NCBI RefSeq assembly: GCF_051622035.1
Contig: NC_135359.1
Span: 18,995,501-19,059,500, forward strand
Direction: 5' to 3'
From: Arctopsyche grandis
Lineage: Eukaryota > Arthropoda > Insecta > Trichoptera > Hydropsychidae
Length of the DNA stretch: 64,000 bases
Made by a program: the position numbers and the translations under genes. Shown here one piece after another: positions 25,331-38,326 of the stretch. How positions within the stretch are numbered: position 1 is the first letter of the stretch; each line of letters begins with the position of its first letter. The notes under the pieces are model-generated. The model saw only the letters and a list, made by a program, of their open reading frames with translations, was not told the origin of the DNA and searched no databases.

Positions 25331-26134
25331 AACTTTTTTTTTTAAATACTTCATTGAAATGATGCTTCAAAATCCTATATTCAATTTTAAATTCGAGCAA
25401 TTTTAAAAGGAATGTTCGCGTGAACCAATTCAATTAAATTTTTAGGTATATTTAAAATAAAAAGAGCTAAAATGCTAGATTAGAATCTCTTCTCCAATGA
25501 TCTACTTTTTCATTATTTTGGGCCATATCAAATTAAGTATTAATTCAGTATAATAAATTGTAACTTTTGTTTACTTGGCCACTGTTTGAGTATATGTATA
25601 CGACATGTACATACATATATTCACATGTACAATGTATATGTAATTCACCCACTTTATGTATGCTTGAGATTTCGTTGATACAAATACCAATTTCTCAATC
25701 TCAAACTCCTCCTAAGTCTCCGTACTTCGCAGATAATGTAGCGCTCGTATCTTTGCGCGCGTCTTGTGTCCTAATTTGGATGTTTCATAATGTACTTGTT
25801 AATGTTATGTTATAAGTATCAATGTATGTATAATATAATATTAAATATGTATAGGTATAATATGTTTGTCTTTTCAATGTGCGGCTAGCCTGAGAAGCTG
25901 CACTGCGGGATATCATCGAAATGTAAGCACGGTAGCCGACGACATATTATACACATTTACATATGGGAGAAAAAATAAAATAAACTCGGATCTGACCCTG
26001 TAAAAAGGGCGTAAAAAATCTTAAATTTATCATCGGTACTACTACTATACCCAAAATTCGAGACCGGTTCGAACAGAAGCGTTTAAAAAGCGACTATCTC
26101 TCGGTTATGATCTGAAAACGGAAAAAATAAAAAT
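25331..26134. other. intergenic DNA
   Basis: Nothing recognised. The frame at 25567-25815 is AT-rich and lacks features. 26128-26134 borders the A-rich end of the CR1/Jockey-type element. Confidence 0.5.
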
Positions 26135-26572
26135 TAATTATTTATTTATTTATTTATTTTATTAATTGAAAAATCAACAGACAGGATGTACAGAGATAGG
26201 TATAAAAAACACAAAAAGTAAATAAATAATATATGTAACACCCGAGTCCAATAATAGATTTTTACAAAAATGAAAAAGATAAATATAAGGAAAACAAATT
26301 AAAAAGTAAAGAATAAAGGCATGACAAAATATGTAGTACATTGCATAATTAAACTATAGTATTAAAATATTTGGAAAAGGTTATAAGATAGAATATAAGA
26401 AGAAATTGAAATTTACAAATATAAAAAACAAATGAAAAAGGTAAATACAAAATAAACAAATGAAATGGAAAGGAATGAAAGCTATAATATGATTAAATAG
26501 CACATTACATAACTAAACTAAAGTATAAAAATAATGGAAATATTGGAAAAATAGAATAGAAGAAAAAATGAA

Positions 26573-29425
26573 TCAATCGGTCAAGATTCTCTTGATGTTA
26601 GACCTGAATTGATGTAGGGAAATACCAAACAGATCAACCTCATTCAGCTCTCCGTTAAACATACGATAAACGCGCTGCAGATAAAAATATTTTTGGGAAT
26701 TAGTATTGAAAGGATCAAGTGAAAAGAGTGTAACGCGTCTAGGGTATCGAACTGGGATTCTGAAATTAACCTTATTCAGTAAATCAGAACAATCAAGGAA
26801 ACCATTTATGAGCTTAAAGAAGAATATAGCATCAGAATGTCGTCGCCTGACAGAAAGATTGTTAAAAGAAAGGATTTTTAAAATGTCGGAAACAGTAGAA
26901 TGGGTATAGGTAGGAAAAAGGTAGCGTAAGGATTTAATAAATTTAAGTTGAACTTTCTCAATACAATTAATATGGGATAAATAAAAAGGTGACCAGATAA
27001 TTGAGGCAAATTCAAGGTGAGACCTTACAAAGGAAAAATAAAGTAATTTTAGTACATAAGGATCATTAAAGGGTTTTGTTGAGCGGAGTAGGAATCCAAG
27101 AGATTTAAATGCTTTGTTGGTAATAAAAGAAATATGTTCAGAGAAATCTAGTTTATTATTGAGTATTACACCAAGATCCTTAATAGAAGATGACGTGTTA
27201 AGGATTGAATGATTTAATTGATATTGATTAGTAATAATTGACTTATTTCTAGTGAAATTTAAAATAGAGCATTTTTCTAGATTAATAAAAAGATCATTAT
27301 TTAAACAATATATAGAGAATCTATCTAGATCTTCTTGTATCTTATGACAATCGTCTATGGTGTATATAGGTTTGTAAATTTTTAAATCATCAGCGTAAAG
27401 AAGTATAAAGGAATGTTTGAAGATGTATGAGATATCATTAATATAGAGTAAAAAGAATAAGGGACCTAAATGCGACCCTTGTGGGACACCGGAAGGAATA
27501 TGTCTAAGTGATGATCTAAAACCATTGAGAATTATGATTTGGTGACGATTTAGTATATACGAAGAGATCCAACGAAATAAATTTCCTCGGATTCCAAGGG
27601 ACCAAAGTTTATTGAGTAAAAGGTTGTGATTGATTTTATCAAAAGCTTTAGAGAAATCCGTATAAACGACGTCTATTTGGATTCGTTTGTCCATATAAGA
27701 TGTGAGAGTACTAGTGAAATTAAGCAGGTTAGTCTCTACCGATCTCCCCTTAAAAAAACCATGTTGTTCAGGTATAATGTAGTTTTTGAAATTGGAGAAA
27801 AGGAAATTATAGATAATTTTTTCAAAGATTTTACTAATGACAGATAGTTTAGATATAGGACGGTAATTCTCAATAAGATTCTTATCACCTTTTTTAAAAA
27901 TAGGGGTGATGTAAGATAATTTCCAATAGTCAGGAAATTTACCGTTCGACATAGAAAGATTGAAAAGGATTGTTATGGGAAGAGATAATGGGACAGCACA
28001 TTTAACAAGGAAAAAAGAAGGCAAACCATCACAACCCGCACCAAGATTAACATTGAGAGAGTTGATGTGACTGAGTACAGTAGATAAGTCAAAATGAAAA
28101 GTAGATAAGTTACAAGAAGAAGTATCTGTATTAGAGATAGAAAGGTTAATGGTAGAATCACGATTGAAAGTGGAGTCAAAATAGTCAGCAAAAATGGTAC
28201 AGATTTCAGAACCATGTGAAGCCGACTTATTTCCATAATACATTACGGAAGGATATGAAGAGGAGGTATTTTTTTTTGAATTTATATATGACCAAAATGA
28301 TTTGGGATTAGTTTTAATATTATTTTGAATAAGAGAAATATAATTTCTAAAGCAGATTAAAGAATATTTTTTAATTCGAGCTCTTAATAGTGAAAAACTT
28401 TGATAATCTAAGGGATTTGAATAAATTTTAAATTTTTTATGGAATTTGTTTTTTTCTTTTATTATTTTAATAAGAGACGATGTAAACCAAGGGGGATATT
28501 TGGTACGCTTAGATTTAAGAGTAAAAGGGACGTGGCATTCAATAATATTTTGTAAGGTATCGTAAAATTTTTTACAAGCTAAATCAATATTTAAATTGGA
28601 CAAAAGTGAATTCCAATTGATATCGCTTAAAATTGGAATAATTGTAGCATAGTCAGCTTTTCTAAAGAGGAAAGTTTTATTATAATTATAATTCAAGGGT
28701 GAAGATTTGTTGTAAATTATTGAGATGCAAAAGGATAAATGATGAGAATCTTCATGGATTAGCGTAGAGTCAGCACGAGAAATATATAAGGGGAAACTAC
28801 TAATAGCTAGGTCAAGAATACGATTATTAGTATTTGACAAATAATTGTATTGATAAAGTTTATTATAAGATAAGAATTGAGTAAAGGAAAGGGAAGAAAA
28901 ATTAATACAATTGGAAGGAAATAGATGCAGATTTGAGTCGTATTTTGTCCAATCAATAGTGGGAAGATTGTAATCACCGAGTAAAATGAATCGATCCTCT
29001 GGATAATTGGTTATTAGATCAGATACTTTATTTAAATGGGTAACTAATAGAGTTTGGTGAGAATTACCAGGAGGAATATAGACAGTACAGATATTTAGTT
29101 TAAAAAATTTAGTGGTAATAGTAATCCAAAGGTCTTCTGTGGAAGTTAACCAATTATTTTGAATGACAGAGGGTAGATTATTTTTCACAGCTATGATTAC
29201 ACCACCACCAAATATTTGGTTATGAAGAGAATAATCTCTGTCACGTCGAAACACCTGATATCTGGCATCAAAAAACTCACTATTATTGAATGAGTCATTT
29301 AGCCAAGTTTCTGATAGACAGATAATATCATAATTATTAACTAATACATTTTGAAGAAAAGAGTCAGATTTAGTTCGGAGACCTCTGACATTTTGATAAT
29401 AAATGACAAGACGATTAGAAGACAT
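26573..29425 (-). CDS. ORF2: APE endonuclease and reverse transcriptase (CR1/Jockey group)
   Basis: An open frame of 950 codons from the ATG at 29425. The frame continues 60 codons upstream to 29605, but that stretch is a hydrophobic, low-complexity translation of AT-rich sequence. The internal Met directly before the YQNVRGLRTK endonuclease motif is therefore the better start. Endonuclease residues: N12, E39 in CLSETW, D151/N153 in LLGDYNLP, and a DSHH variant (D226-H228) at the usual SDH site. RT motifs: YTDFSKAFD (A), GVPQGSHLGPLFF (B) and YADD with D679-D680 (C), then NLEKC and LGVILN. No stop or frameshift interrupts it, so the copy is potentially functional. It acts in target-primed reverse transcription together with ORF1. 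Confidence 0.92.
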   Translation of the reverse strand: MSSNRLVIYYQNVRGLRTKSDSFLQNVLVNNYDIICLSETWLNDSFNNSEFFDARYQVFRRDRDYSLHNQIFGGGVIIAVKNNLPSVIQNNWLTSTEDLWITITTKFFKLNICTVYIPPGNSHQTLLVTHLNKVSDLITNYPEDRFILLGDYNLPTIDWTKYDSNLHLFPSNCINFSSLSFTQFLSYNKLYQYNYLSNTNNRILDLAISSFPLYISRADSTLIHEDSHHLSFCISIIYNKSSPLNYNYNKTFLFRKADYATIIPILSDINWNSLLSNLNIDLACKKFYDTLQNIIECHVPFTLKSKRTKYPPWFTSSLIKIIKEKNKFHKKFKIYSNPLDYQSFSLLRARIKKYSLICFRNYISLIQNNIKTNPKSFWSYINSKKNTSSSYPSVMYYGNKSASHGSEICTIFADYFDSTFNRDSTINLSISNTDTSSCNLSTFHFDLSTVLSHINSLNVNLGAGCDGLPSFFLVKCAVPLSLPITILFNLSMSNGKFPDYWKLSYITPIFKKGDKNLIENYRPISKLSVISKIFEKIIYNFLFSNFKNYIIPEQHGFFKGRSVETNLLNFTSTLTSYMDKRIQIDVVYTDFSKAFDKINHNLLLNKLWSLGIRGNLFRWISSYILNRHQIIILNGFRSSLRHIPSGVPQGSHLGPLFFLLYINDISYIFKHSFILLYADDLKIYKPIYTIDDCHKIQEDLDRFSIYCLNNDLFINLEKCSILNFTRNKSIITNQYQLNHSILNTSSSIKDLGVILNNKLDFSEHISFITNKAFKSLGFLLRSTKPFNDPYVLKLLYFSFVRSHLEFASIIWSPFYLSHINCIEKVQLKFIKSLRYLFPTYTHSTVSDILKILSFNNLSVRRRHSDAIFFFKLINGFLDCSDLLNKVNFRIPVRYPRRVTLFSLDPFNTNSQKYFYLQRVYRMFNGELNEVDLFGISLHQFRSNIKRILTD

Positions 29426-29810
29426 TGTAAAAAAGGAAGTAGATAGAGCACGTAGTGATATAAATATAAATATCCATATGCATAAATGAAAATAGATATA
29501 TGCATATAAACATACACATAACTGCATACACAGATAAAGATATGGAATTATTAAGCAAACCATCCTTGGTGATACCAGTTGAAATGCAAAGGTATACATG
29601 GACACAAATATAAAAATGAACTCGTACCTTTTTTAGTTTATGAGTAAAATATATGTAAATAGCATAGTTATATAGTAATAATAAAAATAATAAATTATAT
29701 AGCCATACGTACATAATTGTTTGCACATACATTATAATATGTGATGCAGACCAGTAGACAATAAATGCATAGATAATTATTAGGTTATTAAAATTTAATA
29801 TTGCACTTAG

Positions 29811-30839
29811 TCATTTGATTTTGCAAAGATCTGATTCTTTTGAGATTTGTATGATATTGGAGCTCGCACTTTTTCTAATCATGATCTTGCAATCTTTAAC
29901 CCACAAGTAGGCGTAGTTATATTCAGTTTTCAATTGGCGTGCTCGCTTCAATAATAATTTATTCGTTGGTGTAAGGTGATCCGTTACGTATAGGGTGGTG
30001 GGCGGGCCTGGAATATTGATGTCGTTGGTGGTGATGCCGCGGCGGGCGCGCACGGCCGCCATCAGCAGGTCCTTACGACGGCGCTGAGTGAACCGTACGA
30101 CCACTGATGACGTGCGCACACTCACATCGCTGTTGCCCTCTCGCTGTTGCTGTTGCTGTTGCTGTGAACCTGCAACGCCCTGGGACGGGTACGGCCGCAC
30201 ACGGTGTATGGTGTCAATATCTGTGTCGCACAATTTGTGACCCACGACAGCACATAAGTCATATAATATAGACACTAGATTTTCACCCTTTTTCATAGGT
30301 ATGCCGGATATTTCTACATTGTTTTTTCTAGAGAATTGATCTTGCAGATTGTTTTCTTGTTTCAGTTCAACAATAGTATTTTGCGCCTCAATTAAACCTT
30401 TATTTACATCAGAAAAGCAGGAAATTTTCTTTTCAGCAGTGGTTAGTCTCCCATCAAATTCATCAGACTTAGCCTCTATTGTGAATAATTTATTGTTTAT
30501 GTCTGTGATTACAGATTTTATGTTTTCAAACTCATTTTTCATGGTATTAAAGTCTGCTCGAAAGCATTTAATTTCATTAAGTATATCAAATAAAGATGGC
30601 TGAGGACTGATGACTGAATCTTGAGAACTGAGCATTAGTGATGAGGACTGAGACGGCGGAAGGGGGTTAGGATGGATACGGCAAGAAACGCATCGCCATT
30701 TTTCCTTATTCTTTGACGTCATTTTTTTGTATTTTGTTTCCGAAATCCCCACACAATCATGGTGGAAAGGTTCTTCACAAAGCTCGCACAGCACATAATT
30801 AGTCAACAACACAACACTTTTGCATTTATAGCAAATCAT
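29811..30839 (-). CDS. ORF1: PHD-finger nucleic-acid-binding protein of the retrotransposon
   Basis: 342 residues. The N-terminus is a PHD finger: C3, C6, C18, C21, H26, C29, C50, C53, with W48 two residues before the seventh ligand. A helical, probably coiled-coil part follows (about 85-175), where ORF1 proteins usually oligomerise. The C-terminal part starts RKNNVEISGIP and resembles the RRM-like domain of L1/CR1 ORF1 proteins. A seven-Gln run near residue 228 interrupts a variable loop. ORF1 proteins of this group coat the element RNA. The intact frame beside an intact ORF2 suggests a young copy. Confidence 0.88.
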   Translation of the reverse strand: MICYKCKSVVLLTNYVLCELCEEPFHHDCVGISETKYKKMTSKNKEKWRCVSCRIHPNPLPPSQSSSLMLSSQDSVISPQPSLFDILNEIKCFRADFNTMKNEFENIKSVITDINNKLFTIEAKSDEFDGRLTTAEKKISCFSDVNKGLIEAQNTIVELKQENNLQDQFSRKNNVEISGIPMKKGENLVSILYDLCAVVGHKLCDTDIDTIHRVRPYPSQGVAGSQQQQQQQREGNSDVSVRTSSVVVRFTQRRRKDLLMAAVRARRGITTNDINIPGPPTTLYVTDHLTPTNKLLLKRARQLKTEYNYAYLWVKDCKIMIRKSASSNIIQISKESDLCKIK

Positions 30840-31068
30840 TGTTAAGTATTATTAGTTATTAGCGTCACAATTTATAATTTAAATAAGAGAATATTCTCAA
30901 AATTTCGCACAAAAATATGTATGAAATAAATAGTTTTTTGTTTAACAATGTTGCATTATGCTGTAATATTGTAAATATGCTCTGGGTTCGAGAGTTAATA
31001 TATAATTTCAGAAATCAGTTTGATCACGTTCGTTGCCAAACGAATATTATTTGAAGAAACAAAAGAAC

Positions 31069-31114
31069 TTTTTTTTTTTTTTTTTTTTTTTCTTCTTCTT
31101 TTTTTTTTTTTTTT
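31069..31114. repeat. T-rich tract
   Basis: Two T runs joined by CTTCTTC. The sequence AGAAATCAGTTT is found on both sides (about 31013 and 31147), within ~35 bp of weaker similarity. The tract could be the A tail of a minus-strand retroposed sequence, or a local duplication. Confidence 0.7.
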
Positions 31115-32639
31115 CAAGTGAAAATTATCTTTAAAATATAACCTTAGAAATCAGTTTAACCACTGTATTTAATCACAATTGCAAAAATTTTAATCAAAAA
31201 TTAAAGCAACACCAATAACTATACACGTCTAGTATTCCTTGTGTCAATTGGATTGTAAAACGTTTAAAATTATCGACCACAAAACTGAATCACTTTTTAT
31301 TATTTTTTGCTTTCGATACAAATCTAACTTTTATCTGTACATATGTACATACATACATATGTACATATGTAGTCCATGATACGTTTAGTAGCTGATTTTT
31401 AATATCTGTATTTATCTATCACCTTAAAACGTTGCATTATTTTGAGACGAACCTGTCGTGATAACGGACAGATTTCCTTCAGAATATAATATATATATAC
31501 ATATATGTATGTATATAATCGTACACAATAGGTCATTTCGTCAAATTATAGTTTTCAATGCATGAAATTTGGTTTACAACTACTTATTTGGGGTCGTGCA
31601 CGTTGCGGGTTAACGTATAGCGTGGCATAATTACACGTCCATACTTTTATAAGGATCAACATTTAAAATACGACCATTATTGTTATGTGCCTTTTTTTCA
31701 ACGCAGATCACTGATTCTAAAACCACCATATCGGTGAAACCAATAAATAAAAATAAACATAAATTCTGCGTAGTTCTTGATGACAAACAATGCGCATAAA
31801 ATTTAACAAAAATACATTTCGAAATATATTATATGTTTTATAAATATTTTTCTCGTATTTTTTTTATTCAATATAAATTTGATAACATTGTGAAATCAAA
31901 TTTAAATATAATTACAAATTCAAAATGGACAAATCTGGATTTTTTACAATGGAAATAACATGTATTAATTGAATTATGTATCAATTTTGTTATTGCGACA
32001 TTGTATTGTATCCTTGATTTGTTTTGCCCGTCTCCTGATGAGTGATGTGTCATATCAAAAATTGTTTTGATTTTATTGTGCGCATTTTTATATAAGTAGT
32101 GTTTGTACCTATGTATATGAAATAAAATGTATGATATCATGTTTTATACAAAAAGTTTGAGAGAGTTAGTTTCTAGTGAGGGAAAAGGTTATTAATTGAA
32201 CCTTTGTAATCTTTGAGATCTGCTTCAAAGCCTCGGGCACCCATATTGGCTCAAGATCTATAGACCCTAATACGATTTTAATTCTGTAGAGACCTGTTGA
32301 GACCGTGTCAGGTCAAAAAACAATATTAGACCATTTTGTCTCGGAACTATTCAAATTTCAAATCTATAATTTAATTCTTTCGGCCTGTAAAAAACCTGTT
32401 CTTTTTAGTTATATAAAATAGTATTTTTATTTTCAGTGATTGTTTTCTTTTTTAATTTGAAAAAATAATTTATTATCATTGGGAAACGTTTCCCCTTTTA
32501 TGTGTTGTTTCACGACAATGTTATCAAAAATATACAAAAGTGTATTGTCTTTATTTATACTTTATTTCAAAATATTTTTGTTTTTTTACAATATGTCCCA
32601 TTGTTTTTAAAAAATTGCATTTAATGTATATTAAGTTAT
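31115..32639. other. intergenic DNA, nothing recognised
   Basis: AT-rich. Palindromic TACATATGTA clusters lie at 31337-31375 and 31490-31515. No gene or defined repeat. Confidence 0.5.
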
Positions 32640-33088
32640 AGTTAGAAGAAATAAAATGTCGTATGCAATTAGGATGTATTTGGATGAATGAATGTTGTTT
32701 TTAAATCAAAATGCAACTTTGCCTGAAGAAAATATGTTCTATCAATGTGTTTGGCCAGTGATGACGTATGGATGTGAAACTTGAACATTGAATGCCAAGC
32801 TGCTACACAAATTCCAATACACTCAAAGAAGTGTGGAACGTTGTGTGCTTGGCATAACGAGGATAGACAGGATAGAATGGACTAAAAGTGGGCAAAAGAA
32901 GTGCTAGAATGGTACCCCAGGGTATGCAAAAAGCTAAAAGGAAGATCGCAGGGAAGATGGGTAGACGAAATTAGGAAAATGTGCGGGTTGAGATGGATGA
33001 GAGTTGCGCAAAACAGAGAAGAGTGGAAGCGTGTTAGAGAGGCCTTCATTCAGCAGTAGATGGTGAATAGTTGTAGATGATAATGATG
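32640..33088 (+). mobile_element. RTE-type 3'-end relic, longest truncated copy
   Basis: About 450 bp matching the intact element from the KLGWSAFGRMNAVF region to the end, with a GATGATAATGATGATGA tail. It has an internal deletion between the TRKDR and TKEVLEW codons (around 32875) and frame breaks. Confidence 0.9.
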
Positions 33089-36000
33089 ATGAAGCTATAA
33101 GTATATATATTAATGCGTAATTTTGTTTTAAGATAATTTTGTTTTTTAATTTTAAAGCCGAAGGACAATATAAATTTAGGTCTCGAAGACACAACGAAAA
33201 TTGTGTCTTCGAGGAAACTATTATCTTATCGCTAAAAAATCAAGTAGATATCATAGAATAATTCCTATTGTATTTTTCCATTATTATTGCTAAATATATT
33301 AATATTCAAATCACAATGATTCATTGCGTTATTTTTGAAATCAATATTACTCATAAAATTTTCATTTCGATTCATCTGAAGGACCACATCGTTCGATATA
33401 TGAATCGATAATGATTTCGCCAAAGCCATCACTAATTGTGTTGTTATGTCTACTACATTGCGTGCACAGTATATGTGTACGGTTAACCGAGACTAGGCAG
33501 GTCTCTCGATTATCGAATACTGTTTTTTTTTCTTATTTTGGTCCACCGTCGCCACTTTTTTATCGACTCCGTGTCCGAAAATCGTGGGCATCCCGCTGCT
33601 TCACTGTTTCGCTCGGGGGCAAATCTCCGAATCCCTAATTGACCGATGGCCCCAAACAAAGAGGTCCAACCGAGGGGCCTCGCACGCCCTTTCGGACCCA
33701 TAATGATAAGCTTTTGTTGTGTTTTGGCCACTAAGGAAGTCGCGTGGCCCCGGGGCCAGTCGCGGACACGAGAAAACCCTATGAATTATTACCACTACGA
33801 TTCACAATTCACTCTCAATTAAAACCACGGTCATTACAGGGTGAAATAAACGTTTACCCCTCACTCCACCCCCTCCCTCTCAGTTTTTTTTATTGTCGAT
33901 GTTGAATAGTGTATATGGAAGTCGTGGGAAGGACTATCGTGGCGTGGTGAATCGTTTGTGTGAGGTCGTGAACGCAAGGATCTTCTCTATAAATGCGTTT
34001 CGATTAATCACGCATTTTTAATGACTCGAAATTAGACTCGAACATCGGTATTAATCTGTAATAATATTTTAAACGTAAAAAAAAATATTTTATTATTAAA
34101 TTGCACGGTTGGAAGATTGATTGCAGTCGTATTAACGCTGATTTAAAAAAAAATCATTCTTATCACGGAACGGAACTGAAATTCAAAAATATTTAGTTAA
34201 ATCAGATACGGCAGGATAATTTGAGATGATTATCAAGTCGATAATTTAGAATCTGTTTCGTGCAGTTTGTACTTTTAAATCAATGTATAATATATACATA
34301 TACAATGTATATTGGATCAGATATCTCAAATTTTTAGATGATTTTATGTGTGTATTAAATATTTTTAGGGCAGTTATTATAGTCTGGCTATTCTGGATGT
34401 ACATACATATTTTCGTACGTATCTGATAGTATTATACGTGTACACATAAATCGTCTTTTGCATTAACCAATCAAATAAAGTTTAATTTTTGTACTAATAT
34501 ACTAGCACAGCAGGGGTTTGTAGTACATACAGTCGAGTATAATAAGGTCTATTCTTTTAAGCATTCATAAAAAATAGGGGGTTTTATTGCCCTCACGAAG
34601 CAATAATATTCTGATTTACCAAACTTTGGAGGATCTGTTTTTGATTTCGTATAATAAAATATCAGGGTAACCGAGTTTGACCTCTTCACCGTTCGGGGAT
34701 GTAGCTCCAGGCTACTATAGCCTGAGAACCCACAAAGGCGAACATTTCCGAAGGGTAAAATGCTACTAAAAATAAAAAAATACCCACTACGGCAAACTTA
34801 ACGAATGCACAAAATTGTACCAGAGGCACGTTTGCCCTGAGGCTTTTCCCAGGGCCTCGAAAGCCTCCTCCTTTTGAAGTTGCCACCACTTGAACAGAGT
34901 GCCTTTGCATTTCACGAAAAACCACTATCAAAGTGTATACAGTTTTATATATTATATAAGTATAATACATAAGCTTGCGTACATATCGGCGTATAGTTTA
35001 TTTTTAAATCCAGTCGGTATAGTCGACCGGAAGCTGAAATTGCTATGGAATTGAGGAAAATTTTGCTAAAAATCAGCTGAGGCGTAAGGAAGATACGATG
35101 TTTGTATCTAAGTACGTATATACATATATATAGCCTACCTATCATATGTATAAGTAAATGTACACTGTTGCTTAAGACCATTTAATTTATAGTTTGTGTA
35201 CGAACAAAAAGCAATTTGTATTCAAGACTTGATCCTCGATCGCTGTTCAAAATTATATGAAAGATTATAACTAAAAAAAGGACATGTAAATGCATCCGAG
35301 TCGAAATTCACTCGTCAACCGGTAATAAATAAATAGCCGTGATGAGGGTTTCGTTTCACTTATCAGATCTGTAACTGCATCCAAATCCCAAAATAAATAA
35401 CCTCTTTGTATAAAGAGTGGACAAAAAAAAACAAACGGTCGAATACACGTGACACAATTTTATCTTTTCGCGGAAACACCTACAAAAAATACGCAAGAAA
35501 AGTTTGTACAAAATCGTTATGATTAATTGATTATTTTTATTAATATATTGCTTCACTATATGTATGTAAAATATTAAAGGTGATAATTTTGATCATGCGT
35601 TTTATATGTATATGTACATATGTAAATCAAATAGTTATACTCATATTATGTTCAAATCGTGCTTGACTTATTTGAACGTTTTACGATCTTGCGATCATTA
35701 AACTGTAGCTATGCATTATTGATTAATTTATTACTCATGTGTTGTAAGACGCGAATGCATTTGATTCACGGGGGCAGTTGCAATATTGCATGTTAGTGAC
35801 GGCTCATTATGCACAAACGTGCACTTGAAAAGCGCAAAATTGGGTCATTGCGATTGCAAAATCGATTTCTGGTGTTTTCCAAGAGGAATATCGGTCAAGT
35901 TCTAATACAAAGATCGTCGCCTTGAAATCATATATTATTTTCATACACATTACATTATGACTACTAGGAAATCAATTATACGCAAATCAGAAAAAAATAA

Positions 36001-38242
36001 TGCATTATTGATTTTGTGTAGAAAGCCTTGTATTATACTCAAAAGCCTTCTTGTTTAATATGTTAGCTCTATTGTATCGAATTTATTTATTACAGGTATC
36101 TCGGTTACCTATACAAAAGCACTCACAGACAGACTGACGCTAGGTGTCTTCTTCAGAACCTCTTGAAAAAATAATAATAAATTTTAGTCATTGAAATAGT
36201 GACTCATCGCCAAATGAATAGCTTGCTAGCTAGCTAGTTATATATCAAAGGTCATCCCTATGCAGTTTTGTACATTCGCAATACAAATGGGTACGGTACC
36301 AAAAAAAAGTGCGTTGTCATGGATTTGTGTGCGTCTAGGTATTATGTTGTAAATAGTGTTCGTTTTTGAATAGAGTAATATGAAAAAACGACAGGTCGCA
36401 GATTATAGATTTACCTACGAGGGAAAAAATCAGTTTACCTGCTTCTACTAAAAATACAGGGCTAGGCCAACATTAGACATTTGTAGTTGTTCGTTCACTC
36501 AAAATCATTTGAATCTCATCCACGTGCACCTGTGAGTATATCTCGTGCGATTTTTCAGATCCTGCAGCAACCCTGAGTTGTTCATAGCTAGAGGACAGGT
36601 AGTATTCTAGGGTTGTTGTACCCCTCTTGAAATGACAGGGGTGTTCCATTGTTGAAAGCTACACACCTAGTCGGCCAACGCGCTCACAAATAAACGCATC
36701 ATGCATATTCGATGATGTATTTTTCGATAAAAAATAATGAAATTTAACCCTCAACCTTATGATCGTTTGGTTCACCTTTTGGATGTGGATTTTGCTAATA
36801 AAAAAATAGGGTTTTATTTATAAATTTCATCTTTCGACCCTTATTGGGGGCTATTGTTAGATAGCCCACGTCCTTCGGGAAATCATATAAAATTAATAGA
36901 AATCATACAAAATATTGTGTGGCTTTGTTTATAGAAAAAACTTTGTGTTTCTTATTGATATTTTCAATTAAATATTGTGAAAGTTGTATTTACATATGTA
37001 TGTTAAAGATTTTATTCCCACGTTAAATTTGAATGTGGCACGTAATATATGTAAATGCATACGAATCGACAGTCGATATTCAAATGCGAAAATATGTTAT
37101 TAGACTTTTCGCACGATGCTTATTTCAAAGACAACGTATACATAAACTATAAATAATTTATGTCGATTAGATTTGTTTCCATATTGTCAGTTGGAAGCTG
37201 TCGTTTTTCATCGCGAAGCACAGTTGGAAATGTATATAATTATTTGAAACAGAACGTCAGACATACATACATATGTACATATATATGTACGTTCTAAGCA
37301 CAATGGACGAAATTGAATAAACACTGTATGTGACACAGGAATCCTGGCTGGTGAATTGTTTATGCAATTCCCTCAAGAGTGTGTTATCGAGTGAATAGAG
37401 GCACTTATTGTTAATTTACACTCCCCTAAACTCCCACCCAGAACCCTCTCGTCGTCTGGACCTCTTCATCAGCCCCGCTCTTCATCAACCCCACGAGGGT
37501 CTGATGAGTTTTGCTAGTCATTTGCATGTTGATTTTGCAATTCACGACAATATTTTAGGTCAGCGTCTATAAAATTACGCAATAGGTATAGGTACATATG
37601 TATGTACGTTTAATATTGCAATCAAAATTCGTATAAAATTTTCCGCAAAAGGGTAAAATAATACAGAAGAAAAGTTGAATGCTATATCGAAACGTCAAGG
37701 GGGCGCATTAAAAGCCTACTGTGGCTAAACAAGCCAAGAGTGATGACGATGATTTGCGGAAAAATTGCACCCTTTGATGCTTTTTACGGTTTGATCCTTG
37801 TTTAATGTTGCGGATAGTCGGCAGGGCGTCAAAATAGTGCTTTTTTCCGTTGATAAATAAATTTTCATCTAGTTAGATTGAATGTTTTAACGATAATTGC
37901 AGAGCGGGTGCATCAGAAATTTATGTAAATTCAATGGAACACTCAACTTGCCCAATGGACAAGGTCCAGTGTTTGTTCTTGATTTGATAACATCCCTAGC
38001 ATTCGAGTTACAACCCTTCTATTTGGTTAGCAAGTACTAATCAACTACAACGTAGGTATAAGTAGAAATATGTTCATTATAAAACAATGTTATTGTACCA
38101 AATTTGAGTTTTAAAAATTTGCAAAAAATTAAATATCGAAATACATATGAAAGTACTTACAGTATTATGAGAGGTGTTTTATCTTCGCCTATGTGATACA
38201 TATTTCCGTTTCATATTCGTTATACACCTTTAATTCAATAAA
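33089..38242. other. intergenic DNA with a GC-rich island
   Basis: 33182-33213 is a perfect 13-bp hairpin (CTCGAAGACACAA, 6-nt loop). 33400-33880 is one of the GC-richest blocks in the window (for example GGCCCCGGGGCCAG near 33750) and has only short, featureless open frames. It may be a conserved regulatory element. 34690-34920 is another GC-richer block, with a minus-strand frame that has no family features. 36.5-36.7 and 37.3-37.6 kb are mildly GC-richer. The rest is plain AT-rich DNA. Confidence 0.45.
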
Positions 38243-38326
38243 ATTGGTCTGAATAAAAATAGCTCATACCCGTTATTGTAATGTTTACAGTGTTTATGTT
38301 AATGTTTATAGTGTTGATGTCATAAC

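Larger units (their letters stand above)
26135..30900 (-). mobile_element. CR1/Jockey-group non-LTR retrotransposon, both ORFs intact
   Basis: The order on the minus strand is: a short 5' region, ORF1 (30839-29811), a 206- to 386-nt spacer, ORF2 (29425-26573), a ~430-nt U-rich 3' UTR, and an (AAAT)n tail (plus strand TTTA repeats at 26140-26160). PHD-containing ORF1 plus endonuclease-RT ORF2 with a microsatellite tail is the CR1/Jockey-group layout. The 5' limit near 30.9 kb is a guess; no target duplication was found. Confidence 0.88.

Noticed and set aside
34686..34970. 94-codon minus-strand ORF with a hydrophobic segment
   Set aside because: Starts in AT-rich repeat-like sequence and lacks any recognisable family; no supporting splice sites.
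36560..36690. Possible hAT-like element (TAGAGGACAGG ... AGGGGTGTTCC)
   Set aside because: The words look hAT-like but are not terminal inverted repeats of each other and no duplication is visible.
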